A stretch of 64,000 nucleotides of DNA from Puniceicoccaceae bacterium 5H. GTDB lineage: Bacteria > Verrucomicrobiota > Verrucomicrobiia > Opitutales > Oceanipulchritudinaceae. Below are positions 33,564-44,856 of this stretch, piece by piece. A program made the position numbers and the translations under genes. The stretch is from contig WOUP01000010.1 in assembly GCA_009772895.1 (NCBI GenBank), positions 1 to 64,000 on the forward strand, written 5' to 3'. The notes below the pieces were generated by a model. The model ran no database searches. It was given only the letters and a program-made list of their open reading frames with translations, and was not told where the DNA came from. Each line of letters opens with the position of its first letter. Positions within the stretch are counted from its first letter, which is position 1.

Positions 33564-33959
33564 ATGCCCTTGATTAATCTGACGTCGCAGATCACCATAT
33601 CTAACGGTCCTAAATTTAGCGTTTCCCGTGCTTTGGAGGTGGAAGCATACGACCTGATCGAAGTCGTCGTCCCCGCCGACACCACCGACCTGGAGGTAAC
33701 GCTTCAACCCGGGACCGCCGGCGCCGCCACCTTTCTGTTGGTAACCGCCAACTGGTACGGCGCAGAGCTCGCCTACAAGATCAACACCAACAGCGCCGAC
33801 GCCCGCACGCTCGACCATCCGCATCTGTTCGCGGGCAGCGGCGCAGTTTCGTTGGTCGATGCCGCCCCGAGCAGCCTCTTTTTTACCAATTCCACCAGTA
33901 GCGACGACGCGGCCGACGCCCACGTGCAGATCTTGCTGGGCCGCGACGCCACGCCCTGA
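33564..33959 (+). CDS. Small protein leading the eCIS operon, unknown function
   Basis: The product is 131 residues, predicted mostly beta strand (SQITISNGPKFSVSRALEVEAYDLIEVVV, in parts, then LEVTLQPG and FLLVTANWYG). No signal peptide, membrane segment or catalytic motif is seen. It has a good ribosome site (GAGGTG, 4 bases before the ATG) and lies 48 bp before the sheath gene, so it is probably a structural part of the particle or a regulator. No family is recognised. Confidence 0.6.
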   Translation: MPLINLTSQITISNGPKFSVSRALEVEAYDLIEVVVPADTTDLEVTLQPGTAGAATFLLVTANWYGAELAYKINTNSADARTLDHPHLFAGSGAVSLVDAAPSSLFFTNSTSSDDAADAHVQILLGRDATP

Positions 33960-34007
33960 GCCAGCGGCACGCCTCCCACCACCCCGCATTCAAAACCGTC
34001 TTTCATC

Positions 34008-35540
34008 ATGCCATCCACTCTTACCTATCCCGGCGTCTACATCGAAGAAGTGCCCAGCGGCGTCCGCGCCATCTCGGGCGTCGCCACCTCGATCGCCGCC
34101 TTCATCGGCTGGGCGGCGCGCGGCCCGGCCGACCGCGCGCAACTGGTCCAGAGCTGGACCGACTTCGAGCGCCGCTTCGGCGGCCTGAATCGCCAGAGCC
34201 TGCTGGGCTACGCGGTGCAGCAATTCTTCACCAACGGCGGGCAGCAGGCCTACGTCGTGCGCCTGCATGCCGGCGACGCCGACACGGCGACCGTCTCCGT
34301 CCCCTCCGCAGATGCCGGCACCAGTCTGGACTTTTCCGCCAGCAGTCCCGGTGAGTGGGCCAACCAATACGCGGTGGCGATCCGGCGGCGGACGGACGAC
34401 CCGACCCGCTTTCGCCTCACGGTGGTGGAAGTCAATGCCGCCGGAGACGAAACACCGGTCGAATCGTTCGAAAACCTGTCGCTGGACTCGCTCGACCGCC
34501 GGTTTGTGGAGACCGTCGTGAACGAGTTGTCGCAATTCGTGCGGGTGCAGGTCAACGGCCCCAGCACGACGCCGCCGCTCGACACGGCCTCGCCCTCGCC
34601 TTTACTCGGCAGCGACACCCCCGGCGACGACGGCACGGTGCTCGATCCCGACACCGCCGGCTTCGAGGCCGCGCTGGAAGCCGGCGGCGGCAACGGCGGG
34701 GTGAATCTGCTGGAACGGGTAGACCTGTTCAACCTGCTCTCCGTGCCCGGCCAGACGACGCCCGCGGTGGTCGCGCAACTCCAGGCGTTCTGCCGGCGGC
34801 AACGTGCTTTTTATATCGCGGACTGCGCCGAAAGCGACGACTTCAACTCCCTGATGGGTGGCCCGGACGGGGCGATCACCGGCGCAGACGGCGTCAACGC
34901 GGCCTACTACTTCCCGTGGGTGCTTGCGCCCGACCCTTTACAGGAAAACCGGCCCCGCGCTTTTCCGCCCAGCGGCTTCGTCGCAGGGCTCTTTGCTCGC
35001 ACCGATACGACGCGCGGCGTGTGGAAGGCCCCGGCCGGCACCGAGGCCAGCGTCTCCGGCGCAAGTGGCTTGACCGAAGTTCTGACGGACCTCGAAAACG
35101 GCACGCTCAACATTCAGGCGATCAACTGCCTCCGCCGGTTCAACGTCTATGGCAATGTCGTCTGGGGCGCACGCACCCTGGCCGGCCACGACGATCGGGG
35201 CTCCGAGTGGAAATACGTGCCCGTGCGGCGGATCGCGCTCTACATCGAAGAGAGCCTCTACCGGGGCACCCAATGGGTGGTGTTCGAGCCCAACGACGAG
35301 AAGCTTTGGTCGCAGATCCGCCTCAACATCGGGGCGTTCATGCAGGGGCTCTTCCGCCAGGGCGCCTTTCAGGGCACCTCGCCCCGCGACGCCTATTTTG
35401 TGAAGTGCGACAGCGACACCACCACGCAGGCCGATATCGACCGCGGCATCGTCAACATCCATGTCGGCTTCGCCCCGCTCAAGCCAGCCGAGTTCGTCGT
35501 CCTGCGCATCCAGCAGATTGCGGGACAAGCTGAATCCTAA
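34008..35540 (+). CDS. Contractile sheath protein (Afp2/Pvc2-like)
   Basis: The product is 510 residues. The start LTYPGVYIEEVPSGVRAISGVATSIAAFIGWA (in blocks YPGVYIEEVPSG and TSIAAFIG) and the C-terminal domain (NVVWGARTLAG, WKYVPVRRIALYIEESL, FVKCDSDTTTQADIDRGIVN) are those of phage and eCIS sheath proteins. It forms the outer contractile tube. Only one sheath gene is present, whereas Afp/PVC loci have three. Confidence 0.95.
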   Translation: MPSTLTYPGVYIEEVPSGVRAISGVATSIAAFIGWAARGPADRAQLVQSWTDFERRFGGLNRQSLLGYAVQQFFTNGGQQAYVVRLHAGDADTATVSVPSADAGTSLDFSASSPGEWANQYAVAIRRRTDDPTRFRLTVVEVNAAGDETPVESFENLSLDSLDRRFVETVVNELSQFVRVQVNGPSTTPPLDTASPSPLLGSDTPGDDGTVLDPDTAGFEAALEAGGGNGGVNLLERVDLFNLLSVPGQTTPAVVAQLQAFCRRQRAFYIADCAESDDFNSLMGGPDGAITGADGVNAAYYFPWVLAPDPLQENRPRAFPPSGFVAGLFARTDTTRGVWKAPAGTEASVSGASGLTEVLTDLENGTLNIQAINCLRRFNVYGNVVWGARTLAGHDDRGSEWKYVPVRRIALYIEESLYRGTQWVVFEPNDEKLWSQIRLNIGAFMQGLFRQGAFQGTSPRDAYFVKCDSDTTTQADIDRGIVNIHVGFAPLKPAEFVVLRIQQIAGQAES

Positions 35541-35555
35541 CCCCAGGCACCTGTC

Positions 35556-36080
35556 ATGGCACAATTTACCGTCAACTTGCATCGCTACAATCCCTACGCC
35601 AACTTCAAGTTCCGCGTCCGCTGGGATGGTCGCTACGTCGCCGGCGTCAGCAAAGTCGGGGCGCTCAAACGCAGCACAGAGGTCGTCAAACACCGCGAGG
35701 GTGGCGACTTCAGCAGCAGCCGCAAGGCCCCGGGCCGCACCGAATACGAAGCAATCACGCTCGAGCGGGGCGTGACCCACGATGTCGACTTCGAGCAATG
35801 GGCCAACAAGGTCTGGAACTACGGGTCGGGGCTCGGCGCGGAGGTATCGCTGTCGGACTTCCGCAAGGATATCATCATCGACGTCTACAACGAGGCGGGG
35901 CAGCTCGTGCTGGCCTACAAGGTGTATCGCTGCTGGGTCTCGGAATACCAGGCGCAGGCGGATCTCGACGCCAACGCCAACGCGGTGCTCATCCAGACGA
36001 TCAAGCTGGAGAACGAGGGCTGGGAACGCGACTACGCGGTGACCGAGCCCGCCGAACCCAGCTTCGTCGAACCCGCCTGA
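35556..36080 (+). CDS. Inner tube protein (Afp1/Pvc1-like)
   Basis: The product is 174 residues. YNPYANFKFRVRWDGRYVAGVSKVGALKR, EYEAITLERGVTHD and WANKVWNY are the pattern of the T4-gp19-like/TIGR02241 tube family. It forms the inner tube through which cargo moves. Only one tube gene is present. It starts 15 bp after the sheath gene. Confidence 0.93.
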   Translation: MAQFTVNLHRYNPYANFKFRVRWDGRYVAGVSKVGALKRSTEVVKHREGGDFSSSRKAPGRTEYEAITLERGVTHDVDFEQWANKVWNYGSGLGAEVSLSDFRKDIIIDVYNEAGQLVLAYKVYRCWVSEYQAQADLDANANAVLIQTIKLENEGWERDYAVTEPAEPSFVEPA

Positions 36081-36085
36081 TCGCA

Positions 36086-36826
36086 ATGACCCACTACGCG
36101 CTTTCGGCGGCCTCCATTCTCGAGGCCTGGGAACGCGGCGCCGGGCAGTCACCGCTCAACCGTGCGCTGACGTTGCTCCGTCAAACCGATCCCGCCCATT
36201 CGCTCGACGCGTTGGCCTGCCTGCCTGTAGGCGTGCGAGACAAGCGCCTGTGGAGCATTCGCAAAGCCACTTTCGGCGACCGCGTGACCGCCCTGGCTAC
36301 CTGTCGTCCGTGTGGCGATACGTTGGAATTCAGCTTCCGCGTCTCCGAAGTCTGCCCCGCGGAGGAGCCTGCCTTCCCATCCAGCACTTCCTGGGAACAT
36401 GACGCGTGGTCGCTGACCTTTCGCCTGCCGGATACTCTGGACTTGGCCGCGCTGGGAGATTTGCCGGCGACCCTGCCTCCCGGCCGCATGCTGGCGGCGC
36501 GTATTCTCGAAAGCGCTACGCATGACGATCTTCCGGTGTCGGTGGACGAATTGCCGGACGAGGTGCTGTACGAACTCGAAGCCCGGCTGGCCGAGATTGA
36601 CCCGCTGCCGGACCTGACGTTTGCCCTCCAGTGCCCGCATTGTCATCACGCCTGGGAGGAGGCGTTCGACATCGCCAGCTTTCTCTGGACTGAAATCGAA
36701 GCGGAAGCCCACCGCCTGTTGCGCGAAGTGGGCGTGTTGGCCCGCACCTTTGGCTGGAGTGAGCACGATATCCTGCAGTTCAGCCCCACCCGCCGCCAAG
36801 CCTACCTCGAGCTGGCCGAATCATGA
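36086..36826 (+). CDS. eCIS baseplate-associated protein with paired CxxC motifs
   Basis: The product is 246 residues. It sits at the place where eCIS loci carry a T4 baseplate-protein-like gene. Two CxxC pairs (C73/C76 in TCRPCG and C183/C186 in CPHCHH) could bind one zinc ion. The C-terminal part has LREVGVLARTFGWSEHDIL and PTRRQAYLELAES, which recurs in these proteins. It may be an assembly chaperone or baseplate part. Its stop overlaps the next gene by 4 bp. Confidence 0.72.
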   Translation: MTHYALSAASILEAWERGAGQSPLNRALTLLRQTDPAHSLDALACLPVGVRDKRLWSIRKATFGDRVTALATCRPCGDTLEFSFRVSEVCPAEEPAFPSSTSWEHDAWSLTFRLPDTLDLAALGDLPATLPPGRMLAARILESATHDDLPVSVDELPDEVLYELEARLAEIDPLPDLTFALQCPHCHHAWEEAFDIASFLWTEIEAEAHRLLREVGVLARTFGWSEHDILQFSPTRRQAYLELAES

Positions 36827-37560
36827 GCCGCTACCTCAGCAACCTCGCTGCTCGCGCTGTGGGAGACGCTTCCCACGTGCAACCGCGGCTGCGCTCCCGC
36901 TTCGAGCCTTTGCCCACACAGTCGCAGGCATCGCTCGTGCAGGAGGATGGGCAAGCGGTTGCACCCCCGGCGCAAGAGGAATCGACTCGTACAAGCCACC
37001 CGCAAGAATCGTCGCCACCAACGGCAGATAGTAGCCTAAATGCTAATACACCATTTTCTCCCGAAGACGAATCGGCACCCGAGCCGGAGGCGCCGCATAC
37101 TCCGCCAGTCTCCAAGCCGGAAGCGTCTGTAGCGGAGGCGTCCCCTCCTCACCAGGAACGTCACCAGTCAACAACGTCGCCCGCCCGCGCGGCTGAACCT
37201 CCACCTGCCCCGCCCACACCGGATACGGAGACGCCCAATGACTCCAAAGCCGAGGAGTCGGCGCAGGCCCCGAGGCCGAAACCGGCTGCGCGGGAAAGCC
37301 GTCCCTCATCTCGCCGCACCCCCACCATGCGGCCGATGGCGCGGACTACGCCGTCAGCATCCGCGCCATCCATGCGGGAAGACCGGCGTTCCAAACCGGA
37401 GGCCGAACCGGAACGTCCGACTATTTCGGTGCGCATCGGGCGGGTGGAGGTGCGGGCCAACATCGCCCATTCACCACCCGCCGCGCCGCGCAAGGCACCG
37501 CCCCAGCCCAGACTGGGACTGGAGGACTACATGAAGCTGCGCAACGGAGGACGCTCATGA
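36823..37560 (+). CDS. Proline-rich eCIS protein with conserved C-terminus
   Basis: The product is 245 residues. The middle (about 45-200) is low-complexity, rich in Pro, Glu, Ser and Ala, and predicted disordered. The N-terminus (SRYLSNLAARAVG) and the C-terminus (ISVRIGRVEVRANIA, then LGLEDYMKLRNGG) look ordered and recur in eCIS loci. The role is unknown; an assembly linker or length-related role is possible. It overlaps both neighbours by 4 bp. Confidence 0.7.
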   Translation: MSRYLSNLAARAVGDASHVQPRLRSRFEPLPTQSQASLVQEDGQAVAPPAQEESTRTSHPQESSPPTADSSLNANTPFSPEDESAPEPEAPHTPPVSKPEASVAEASPPHQERHQSTTSPARAAEPPPAPPTPDTETPNDSKAEESAQAPRPKPAARESRPSSRRTPTMRPMARTTPSASAPSMREDRRSKPEAEPERPTISVRIGRVEVRANIAHSPPAAPRKAPPQPRLGLEDYMKLRNGGRS

Positions 37561-38881
37561 GCTCCTTTCTCGCGATTAGTGCCGTCACGGCAATCTTGCG
37601 AGGCGTGCTGCAAGACAGCGTGGGGCGCCATGACCTGGCGACGGTTCTAGGCGGCGATCCGGAGGTCTCGGCCCTGCCGCCGGACCGCATCGAAGTCGAC
37701 GAGGGCAGCCCGGACCGCATCAACCTCTTCCTCTTTCAGGCCACCGAAAACCCCGCCTGGCGCAATATGGACATGCCGGCGCGCAACGGGCGCGGAGCAC
37801 GGCTCGGCAACCCGAAGCTTGCGCTGGACCTGCACTACCTGGTCACCGCCTACGGCTCAGGCGACCTGCAGGCCGAAGTGCTGCTGGGTCACGCGATGTT
37901 CGTCTTTCACGAAACGCCCATCGTGACCCGCCAGGCTGTGAGCGATCAACTGGCCGCCCTGCCCGCCGGTCCGCTGGCGGATGCGCTGCGTAGCAGCCGT
38001 CTGGCCCAGCAGTTCGAGCCCGTGCGCATCGTGCCGCGCGTGCTGAGCGTGGAAGAAGTCTCCAAGGTCTGGACGGCCTTGCAGTCGCAGTACCGACCCA
38101 CGGCAGCCTATCAGGTCTCGGTCGTGCTGATCGAGGCCGAGCAGCCCACCCGCACCGCCCTGCCCGTGGTGACGCGCGGGCGACCGGTGCCCGCAACCGG
38201 CAGCGACGAAGGCGTATTCGTGCAAGCCAATCTGCTGCCGCCCGTGCCGACGCTCGAGGCGCTGGCGTTTCCTTTTGGCGCCCCGGCGATCCGCATGGGC
38301 GAAACGCTGACGCTGAGCGGTCATCACTTGGCCGGCGCCAACATAAGGGTGCGTTTCCGCCTCTCGCTAGGCACCGGAGTGCTCGAACTGCCGGCTACCG
38401 GCACGCCCACCAACACCACCGTCACGGTGCAACTGCCGCCCGATCCGCCCGCCGGCCCTGTGACGCCGGACTCGCCGCTCAATCCGGTCAACTGGCGCGC
38501 GGGCGTCTACGAAGTCAGCGTCGTGACGGAGCAAGGCGGAGTGGACCGCGAGAGCAACCGGCTGCCCTTTCTGCTCGCGCCGCGGCTGGACAGCGTTGAC
38601 CCGGTGCCGCCAGCGGGCCCGCTCGCCACGGTGGAGGTGAGCTGCAGCCCGCCCATTCAGGAGGGGCAAACCGTGTCGCTGCTGGTCGGCAGTCGAGAGT
38701 TGGCGCCCGAGCCCTTCGCCGCACCAGAGGCAAATCTCAGCTTTACCGCGCCCGGAGCACCGGACCCGCTGCCGAGCGGTCCGCAGTGGGTGCGCCTGCG
38801 TGTGGATGGCGTGCTCAGCCTCGTGGTGAACTACCAGGCTAGCCCGCCCGCATTTGAAGCCACCCAAGCCGTCACCCTGCC

Positions 38882-38885
<4 letters not shown>
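37557..38885 (+). CDS. DUF4255 tube/sheath terminator (Pvc16/Afp16-like)
   Basis: The product is 442 residues. Residues 1-190 match DUF4255 (ISAVTAILRGVL, RINLFLFQATENPAWRN, LALDLHYLVTAYG), the cap/terminator protein that stops tube and sheath growth. The C-terminal part has two IPT/Ig-like beta domains (MGETLTLSGHHLAGANIRVRF and similar). It overlaps both neighbouring genes by 4 bp. Confidence 0.9.
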
Positions 38886-40773
<1,888 letters not shown>

Positions 40774-40777
<4 letters not shown>

Positions 40778-41031
40778 ATCCGTCGCAGATCGAATTCGAG
40801 ATCGAGGAACTGGTGCTGCGCGGTCTGCCCGCCTCCCAGCGACACGCGATTGCCGAGTCACTACGGCAAGAGCTGGAAGCCCTGCTTGCGGCCAGCGATG
40901 CACCTGCGCTTGAGCGCATGGCCGGACGAACGGACCTGCCGCCGTTGCAGCTCCATCTGCAAGCCAAAGGACAGCCACAGGCCATCGGGCAGGAACTGGC
41001 GCGGACCCTCTACGGAGGATTGACCCAATGA
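40774..41031 (+). CDS. Small eCIS protein of unknown function
   Basis: The product is 85 residues from a GTG that overlaps the ATPase stop (GTGA), the pattern used throughout this operon. It is predicted helical: IEFEIEELVLRGLPASQRHAIAESL, in parts, is a short motif seen beside eCIS ATPases. It may be a partner of the ATPase or a chaperone for the DUF4157 protein encoded next (4-bp overlap). Function is inference. Confidence 0.7.
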
Positions 41032-43838
41032 GCGGCTTTTTCTCCAGCCAGCAACCGGTTGCAGCCACACCGGACTCAGCAACCTTCCGCCCACGGTCGC
41101 AGCCTCTGGTGCAACGCAAATGTGCCTGTGGAGGCACTCCCGGGCCGGACGGAGAATGTGCACGCTGTAAACGCAAGCGGCTACTGGGACTGCAGCGGCG
41201 CGGCACAGGACCGGCTCCCCACCCCACTGCACCGCCTCTGGTCGGCCGCGTGATCGACCACGGCGGGCGCGCCCTCGACGCTCCCCTACGTGAGCGCCTG
41301 GAAAGCCGTCTGGGGCACGATCTTTCGCACGTGCGCTTGCACACGGGCTCCGCCGCGGAGAGGTCCGCCCGGGCGGTCTCGGCAGATGCCTACACCGTCG
41401 GCCAACACGTCGTTTTCGGTGCGGGCCAATACAACCCGCATTCCGCCGCCGGCGAGCAGCTGCTGACTCACGAGCTGGTGCACACACTCCAGCAGCCGCG
41501 TATCTCCGGCTCGCCAGGCCCCCTGCCCATCGATGCGCCCGACAGCCCCCACGAAGTCGAAGCGGAACGCACGGCCCAAGGCAGCGCACGTCGTTCGGCG
41601 GCCGCCGCCCCGGCTCAGGTTTCCCGCCGCCTCAGCCATCCGCGCATCCAGCGCCAATGCCCACCACCGGAGCGCCGGCGAGGCGCAGCGGGCGGTTGCG
41701 GCGTGTGCCTGGGTGGCCCGATGGCAGCCGGCACGCTGGTGCACACCTTGGTCGAATACGCATTCTTCTTCAAGCACCCTCAGCTCACCCCGGAAGGCGG
41801 CCTGATGGAGCGCATCGTGCCCACGGTGCCGGAGGGCGAGACAGCCCCTTTCAATCCCGAACTGGACCTCTCCATGGTGGTGGAGGAAAATGGCCTGCGC
41901 ATCATTTACATCGGCGAAATCAAGCCCTTTGACGATGCGGGAGCGCAACAAGGCATCGCCCAGCGTGAACTGGAGGATTATCGCCGCGAGCTGCAGCACA
42001 GCTTCGACGACGTGCGCCTCTTGCGCCTGGATCCGCCCAGTGACATCCCGCTGATCGAACCGGCTTACCCGCCGGGCTGCCCGCGCCAGAAAATCCAGGT
42101 GTGCCTGACCGCCCCGGGCGTCTACCAGTATTACTGCGCACCGCCGTGGGCCGATCTCGTGCGGGATCCACGCTGTCGGTGCGGCGGTCGACGCCGCGAA
42201 CCCGAGCGGCAACGAGAACGTCAACGCCAGCGTGACCGTCAACGCGACACGGAAGAAGACCGTCGCCCTCAGGAGCGCCCTGAGCAACCGGAGGGCTACC
42301 GCCCGCCCGTAACCCTGCCGGAGCCCTATCAACCGCCGATTGTAGTCCCCGGGCCGGAAACGCAACCGGGGGCTCCCGAAACCGAACCGGGCACGCCGGA
42401 AACCGAGCCGGATGGCCCCGTCGAAGAGCCTCCAGACAACGTGATTCCCTTCCCCGGAGGACGCCCCTCACCGGCTCCCGAAGCGGAGCCCGAGGGCGAA
42501 TGGGTCGATCAGGCGGCCCGGGTGGGGCTCGCGGCGATCATCGTCGGCGCCTTGGCCTACGGCGTCAAGACCTTGGGCCGGACCGCGGCGCGGCGGGTAT
42601 TGGTGTATGCCGAGGCCCTGGCCGTGGCGGCGCTCGTCGTGTTTTATTCCGATCGGGTCGAAGCCAGCGTGGGGCCTGGCGAGTCACCGCTCGAAACCCT
42701 GTTCCAGGCCATGGAAAGCGACGGCATTCCGGTGTCGGACGAGCTGAAGCAGCGCATCGAGAACGATCCGCAGCTGAAGGCGGCCCTGGAGAATGCGGCC
42801 CGCACGGGCAATCTCTCCGACGCTCAGCGCGCGATCTCACAGCAAATGGTAGACGTGATCGCCCAGAACCCGGAGGCCTTCAGCGAAGAGGACCTGCGCA
42901 TTCTCGCCGAAATGACCGAAGCGGCCTCGGGCGGCAGCACTGCCGCGCAACCCACGGTCGAAAGCCTGCGTCGGGCGATCGAAGCCAAGCGGCAAGGGCG
43001 TTCAGTGGGAGACGCCCTCCGCGAAGGGCAAGGCGGTGGCGCCGCCCCCGAAACGGCACCGGAGGCTCAGCCGGGCACGCAGACGGAAACACCCGCGCCG
43101 TCAGGTGAAAGCGAGACGCCCGCAGAACCCGAGGAGACGCCGCCGGTGCCCAATGTTTCGCCCGAATTGCAGGAGGCGCTGGGCCGCAACCGGGAAGTGC
43201 GTCGCCTGTTCGATGCGATGACGGGGCGCTCCGGCCGGGGGCCCGAAGTCAACGACGAGGTGGTGCGCCGCTTTCTCGATACGGTGCCGGACGACCTTAC
43301 CGCCGAAGAAGCGTCGCGCCTGATCCAAGGGCTGGGCCCGATCGAAAACCAGTCGTTGGAAGCGATCCTCGGCAGCCTGCGCGAAGCCGTCACCCGCATC
43401 CGTCGCGGGGAGGAATCGGGCGAGGCAGCGGGAGAACCGAGCGACGAAGCCACGCCGACACCCGAGGAATCGGGCGAAGTCCAGCCCGGCCCGACGCCCC
43501 AACCCACTCCCACTCCGGAGATCGGCCCGCAGATTACCCGCAGCGAAGCCGTCCAGCGGATTCAGGCCTATCTGCGCCGCAATCCCACGCCCAACCAGTT
43601 TCCACCGCCGAGCCAGCGCAGCGAGGGCCACACCTTCACCGTGCTGATCGCCCAGTCCTTCAACGGCGTGCTCATCGGAGCGGCCGCCACGATCACCTTG
43701 GGCACCCACGCTTCCGGCAACGACTGGAACGCCACGCTCCACCCGGCGGACTGGTTCAACGCGGGCGGCGACTTCGTCCGGCGCTGGCCTTCTCGCCCCA
43801 CTGCCACCACCGTCACCCTTCCCCGCCGCAGCCGATGA
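41028..43838 (+). CDS. Large DUF4157 protein, candidate eCIS effector with nuclease-like domain
   Basis: The product is 936 residues. The N-terminus has a small Cys cluster (C32, C34, C44, C47). DUF4157, the 'eCIS core' domain, covers about 65-155 with LGHDLSHVRLHTG and the metallopeptidase motif HELVH (148-152). Residues 250-330 have FNPELDLSMVVEEN and IIYIGEIKPFDD, giving D280-x16-E297-x-K299, a PD-(D/E)XK nuclease-like set. A basic QRERQR stretch, a Pro-rich linker, two hydrophobic segments (about 495-516 and 525-543) and a long acidic C-terminal part follow. Its place between the ATPase and baseplate genes fits a loaded toxin. Activity is inference. Confidence 0.8.
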   Translation: MSGFFSSQQPVAATPDSATFRPRSQPLVQRKCACGGTPGPDGECARCKRKRLLGLQRRGTGPAPHPTAPPLVGRVIDHGGRALDAPLRERLESRLGHDLSHVRLHTGSAAERSARAVSADAYTVGQHVVFGAGQYNPHSAAGEQLLTHELVHTLQQPRISGSPGPLPIDAPDSPHEVEAERTAQGSARRSAAAAPAQVSRRLSHPRIQRQCPPPERRRGAAGGCGVCLGGPMAAGTLVHTLVEYAFFFKHPQLTPEGGLMERIVPTVPEGETAPFNPELDLSMVVEENGLRIIYIGEIKPFDDAGAQQGIAQRELEDYRRELQHSFDDVRLLRLDPPSDIPLIEPAYPPGCPRQKIQVCLTAPGVYQYYCAPPWADLVRDPRCRCGGRRREPERQRERQRQRDRQRDTEEDRRPQERPEQPEGYRPPVTLPEPYQPPIVVPGPETQPGAPETEPGTPETEPDGPVEEPPDNVIPFPGGRPSPAPEAEPEGEWVDQAARVGLAAIIVGALAYGVKTLGRTAARRVLVYAEALAVAALVVFYSDRVEASVGPGESPLETLFQAMESDGIPVSDELKQRIENDPQLKAALENAARTGNLSDAQRAISQQMVDVIAQNPEAFSEEDLRILAEMTEAASGGSTAAQPTVESLRRAIEAKRQGRSVGDALREGQGGGAAPETAPEAQPGTQTETPAPSGESETPAEPEETPPVPNVSPELQEALGRNREVRRLFDAMTGRSGRGPEVNDEVVRRFLDTVPDDLTAEEASRLIQGLGPIENQSLEAILGSLREAVTRIRRGEESGEAAGEPSDEATPTPEESGEVQPGPTPQPTPTPEIGPQITRSEAVQRIQAYLRRNPTPNQFPPPSQRSEGHTFTVLIAQSFNGVLIGAAATITLGTHASGNDWNATLHPADWFNAGGDFVRRWPSRPTATTVTLPRRSR

Positions 43839-44491
43839 GCAGCTTTCCCCATTCCCCCCGGCTGCTCAAAGGCGGTCTGGTCGTGCTCGACGCCGGCAGC
43901 GGCACCGTCTCGCGCATCATTTCACTGCAATACAACCCAGACACGCTGACGCGTCAGCTGCAGGTGCAGGGCGCGGGCGAGAACGGCGAACGCAGCGAAG
44001 CCCTGCGGCTCAAGGGGCCGCCCGTCGAGACGCTGCGGCTGGAGGTTGAGATCGACGCCACCGATCAGCTTGAGTTTCCGCGCGATCACCCCCAGACGCT
44101 GGAGCACGGCATCCAGCCGCAACTGAGCGCGCTCGAAACGCTGGTGTTTCCCGCCAGCAGCACCTTACAGCAAAACAACGGGCTGGCCGCCGCCGGCCTG
44201 ATCGAGATCCTGCCCGCCCAGGCGCCGCTGACGGTGTTCGTCTGGAGCAAGAGCCGGGTCATGCCGGTGCGCCTCGCGGAATTCAGTATCACGGAAGAAG
44301 CCTTTGACGCCGCGCTGAACCCCATCCGCGCCAAAATCAGCCTTTCGCTGCGGGTGCTGAACGTCAACGACGTGGGCTTCACACACCGTGCCGGCAGTCT
44401 CTACATGAGCTATCAGCAGCAGAAGGAACAGCTCGCGCGGCTCCACCAGAGCGGCCAACTCAACACCCTCGGCCTCAACAGCCTGCCATGA
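43835..44491 (+). CDS. eCIS baseplate/hub-associated protein (Afp7/Pvc7-like)
   Basis: The product is 218 residues. SRIISLQYNPDTLTRQLQVQG and SRVMPVRLAEFSITEEAFDAALNPIRAKISLSL (as shorter blocks) are the pattern of the eCIS proteins that join tube and baseplate, often followed by a LysM protein. It overlaps both neighbours by 4 bp. Confidence 0.82.
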   Translation: MSSFPHSPRLLKGGLVVLDAGSGTVSRIISLQYNPDTLTRQLQVQGAGENGERSEALRLKGPPVETLRLEVEIDATDQLEFPRDHPQTLEHGIQPQLSALETLVFPASSTLQQNNGLAAAGLIEILPAQAPLTVFVWSKSRVMPVRLAEFSITEEAFDAALNPIRAKISLSLRVLNVNDVGFTHRAGSLYMSYQQQKEQLARLHQSGQLNTLGLNSLP

Positions 44492-44856
44492 CCGACCCGC
44501 AAAAAGCGCTGCAAGCACTCCTGCAAGGCGGCAACGTGGAGACGCGTTTCCCGCCGACCAGCCGCTATTACGGCCTCGGCGTCGCTACGTACGAGACGCC
44601 GGATGGCCGCACCATCGTCTACCTCAAACGCCGCCTCGTCCCGCCGCCGGAAAGCTTCGCCGACCTGCAGGAGCATGTGGTGGCTCAGGGCGAGCGACTC
44701 GACCAGATCGCCGCGCAGTATGTGGGCGACCCCGAGCAGTTCTGGCGCCTGTGCGACGCCAACGGCGCGCTCGACCCGGCCGAACTGGAAGCACTCGGGC
44801 GCATCCTGCGCATCACGCTGCCGGAATCCATCCAGAAGGGAGGCGACGATGCTTGA
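44488..44856 (+). CDS. LysM-like baseplate protein
   Basis: The product is 122 residues. The C-terminal half is LysM-like (EHVVAQGERLDQIAAQYVGDPEQFWRLC, in parts, then LGRILRITLP), as in T4 gp53 and eCIS baseplate wedge proteins. It overlaps the hub gene by 8 bp. Confidence 0.82.
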   Translation: MTDPQKALQALLQGGNVETRFPPTSRYYGLGVATYETPDGRTIVYLKRRLVPPPESFADLQEHVVAQGERLDQIAAQYVGDPEQFWRLCDANGALDPAELEALGRILRITLPESIQKGGDDA

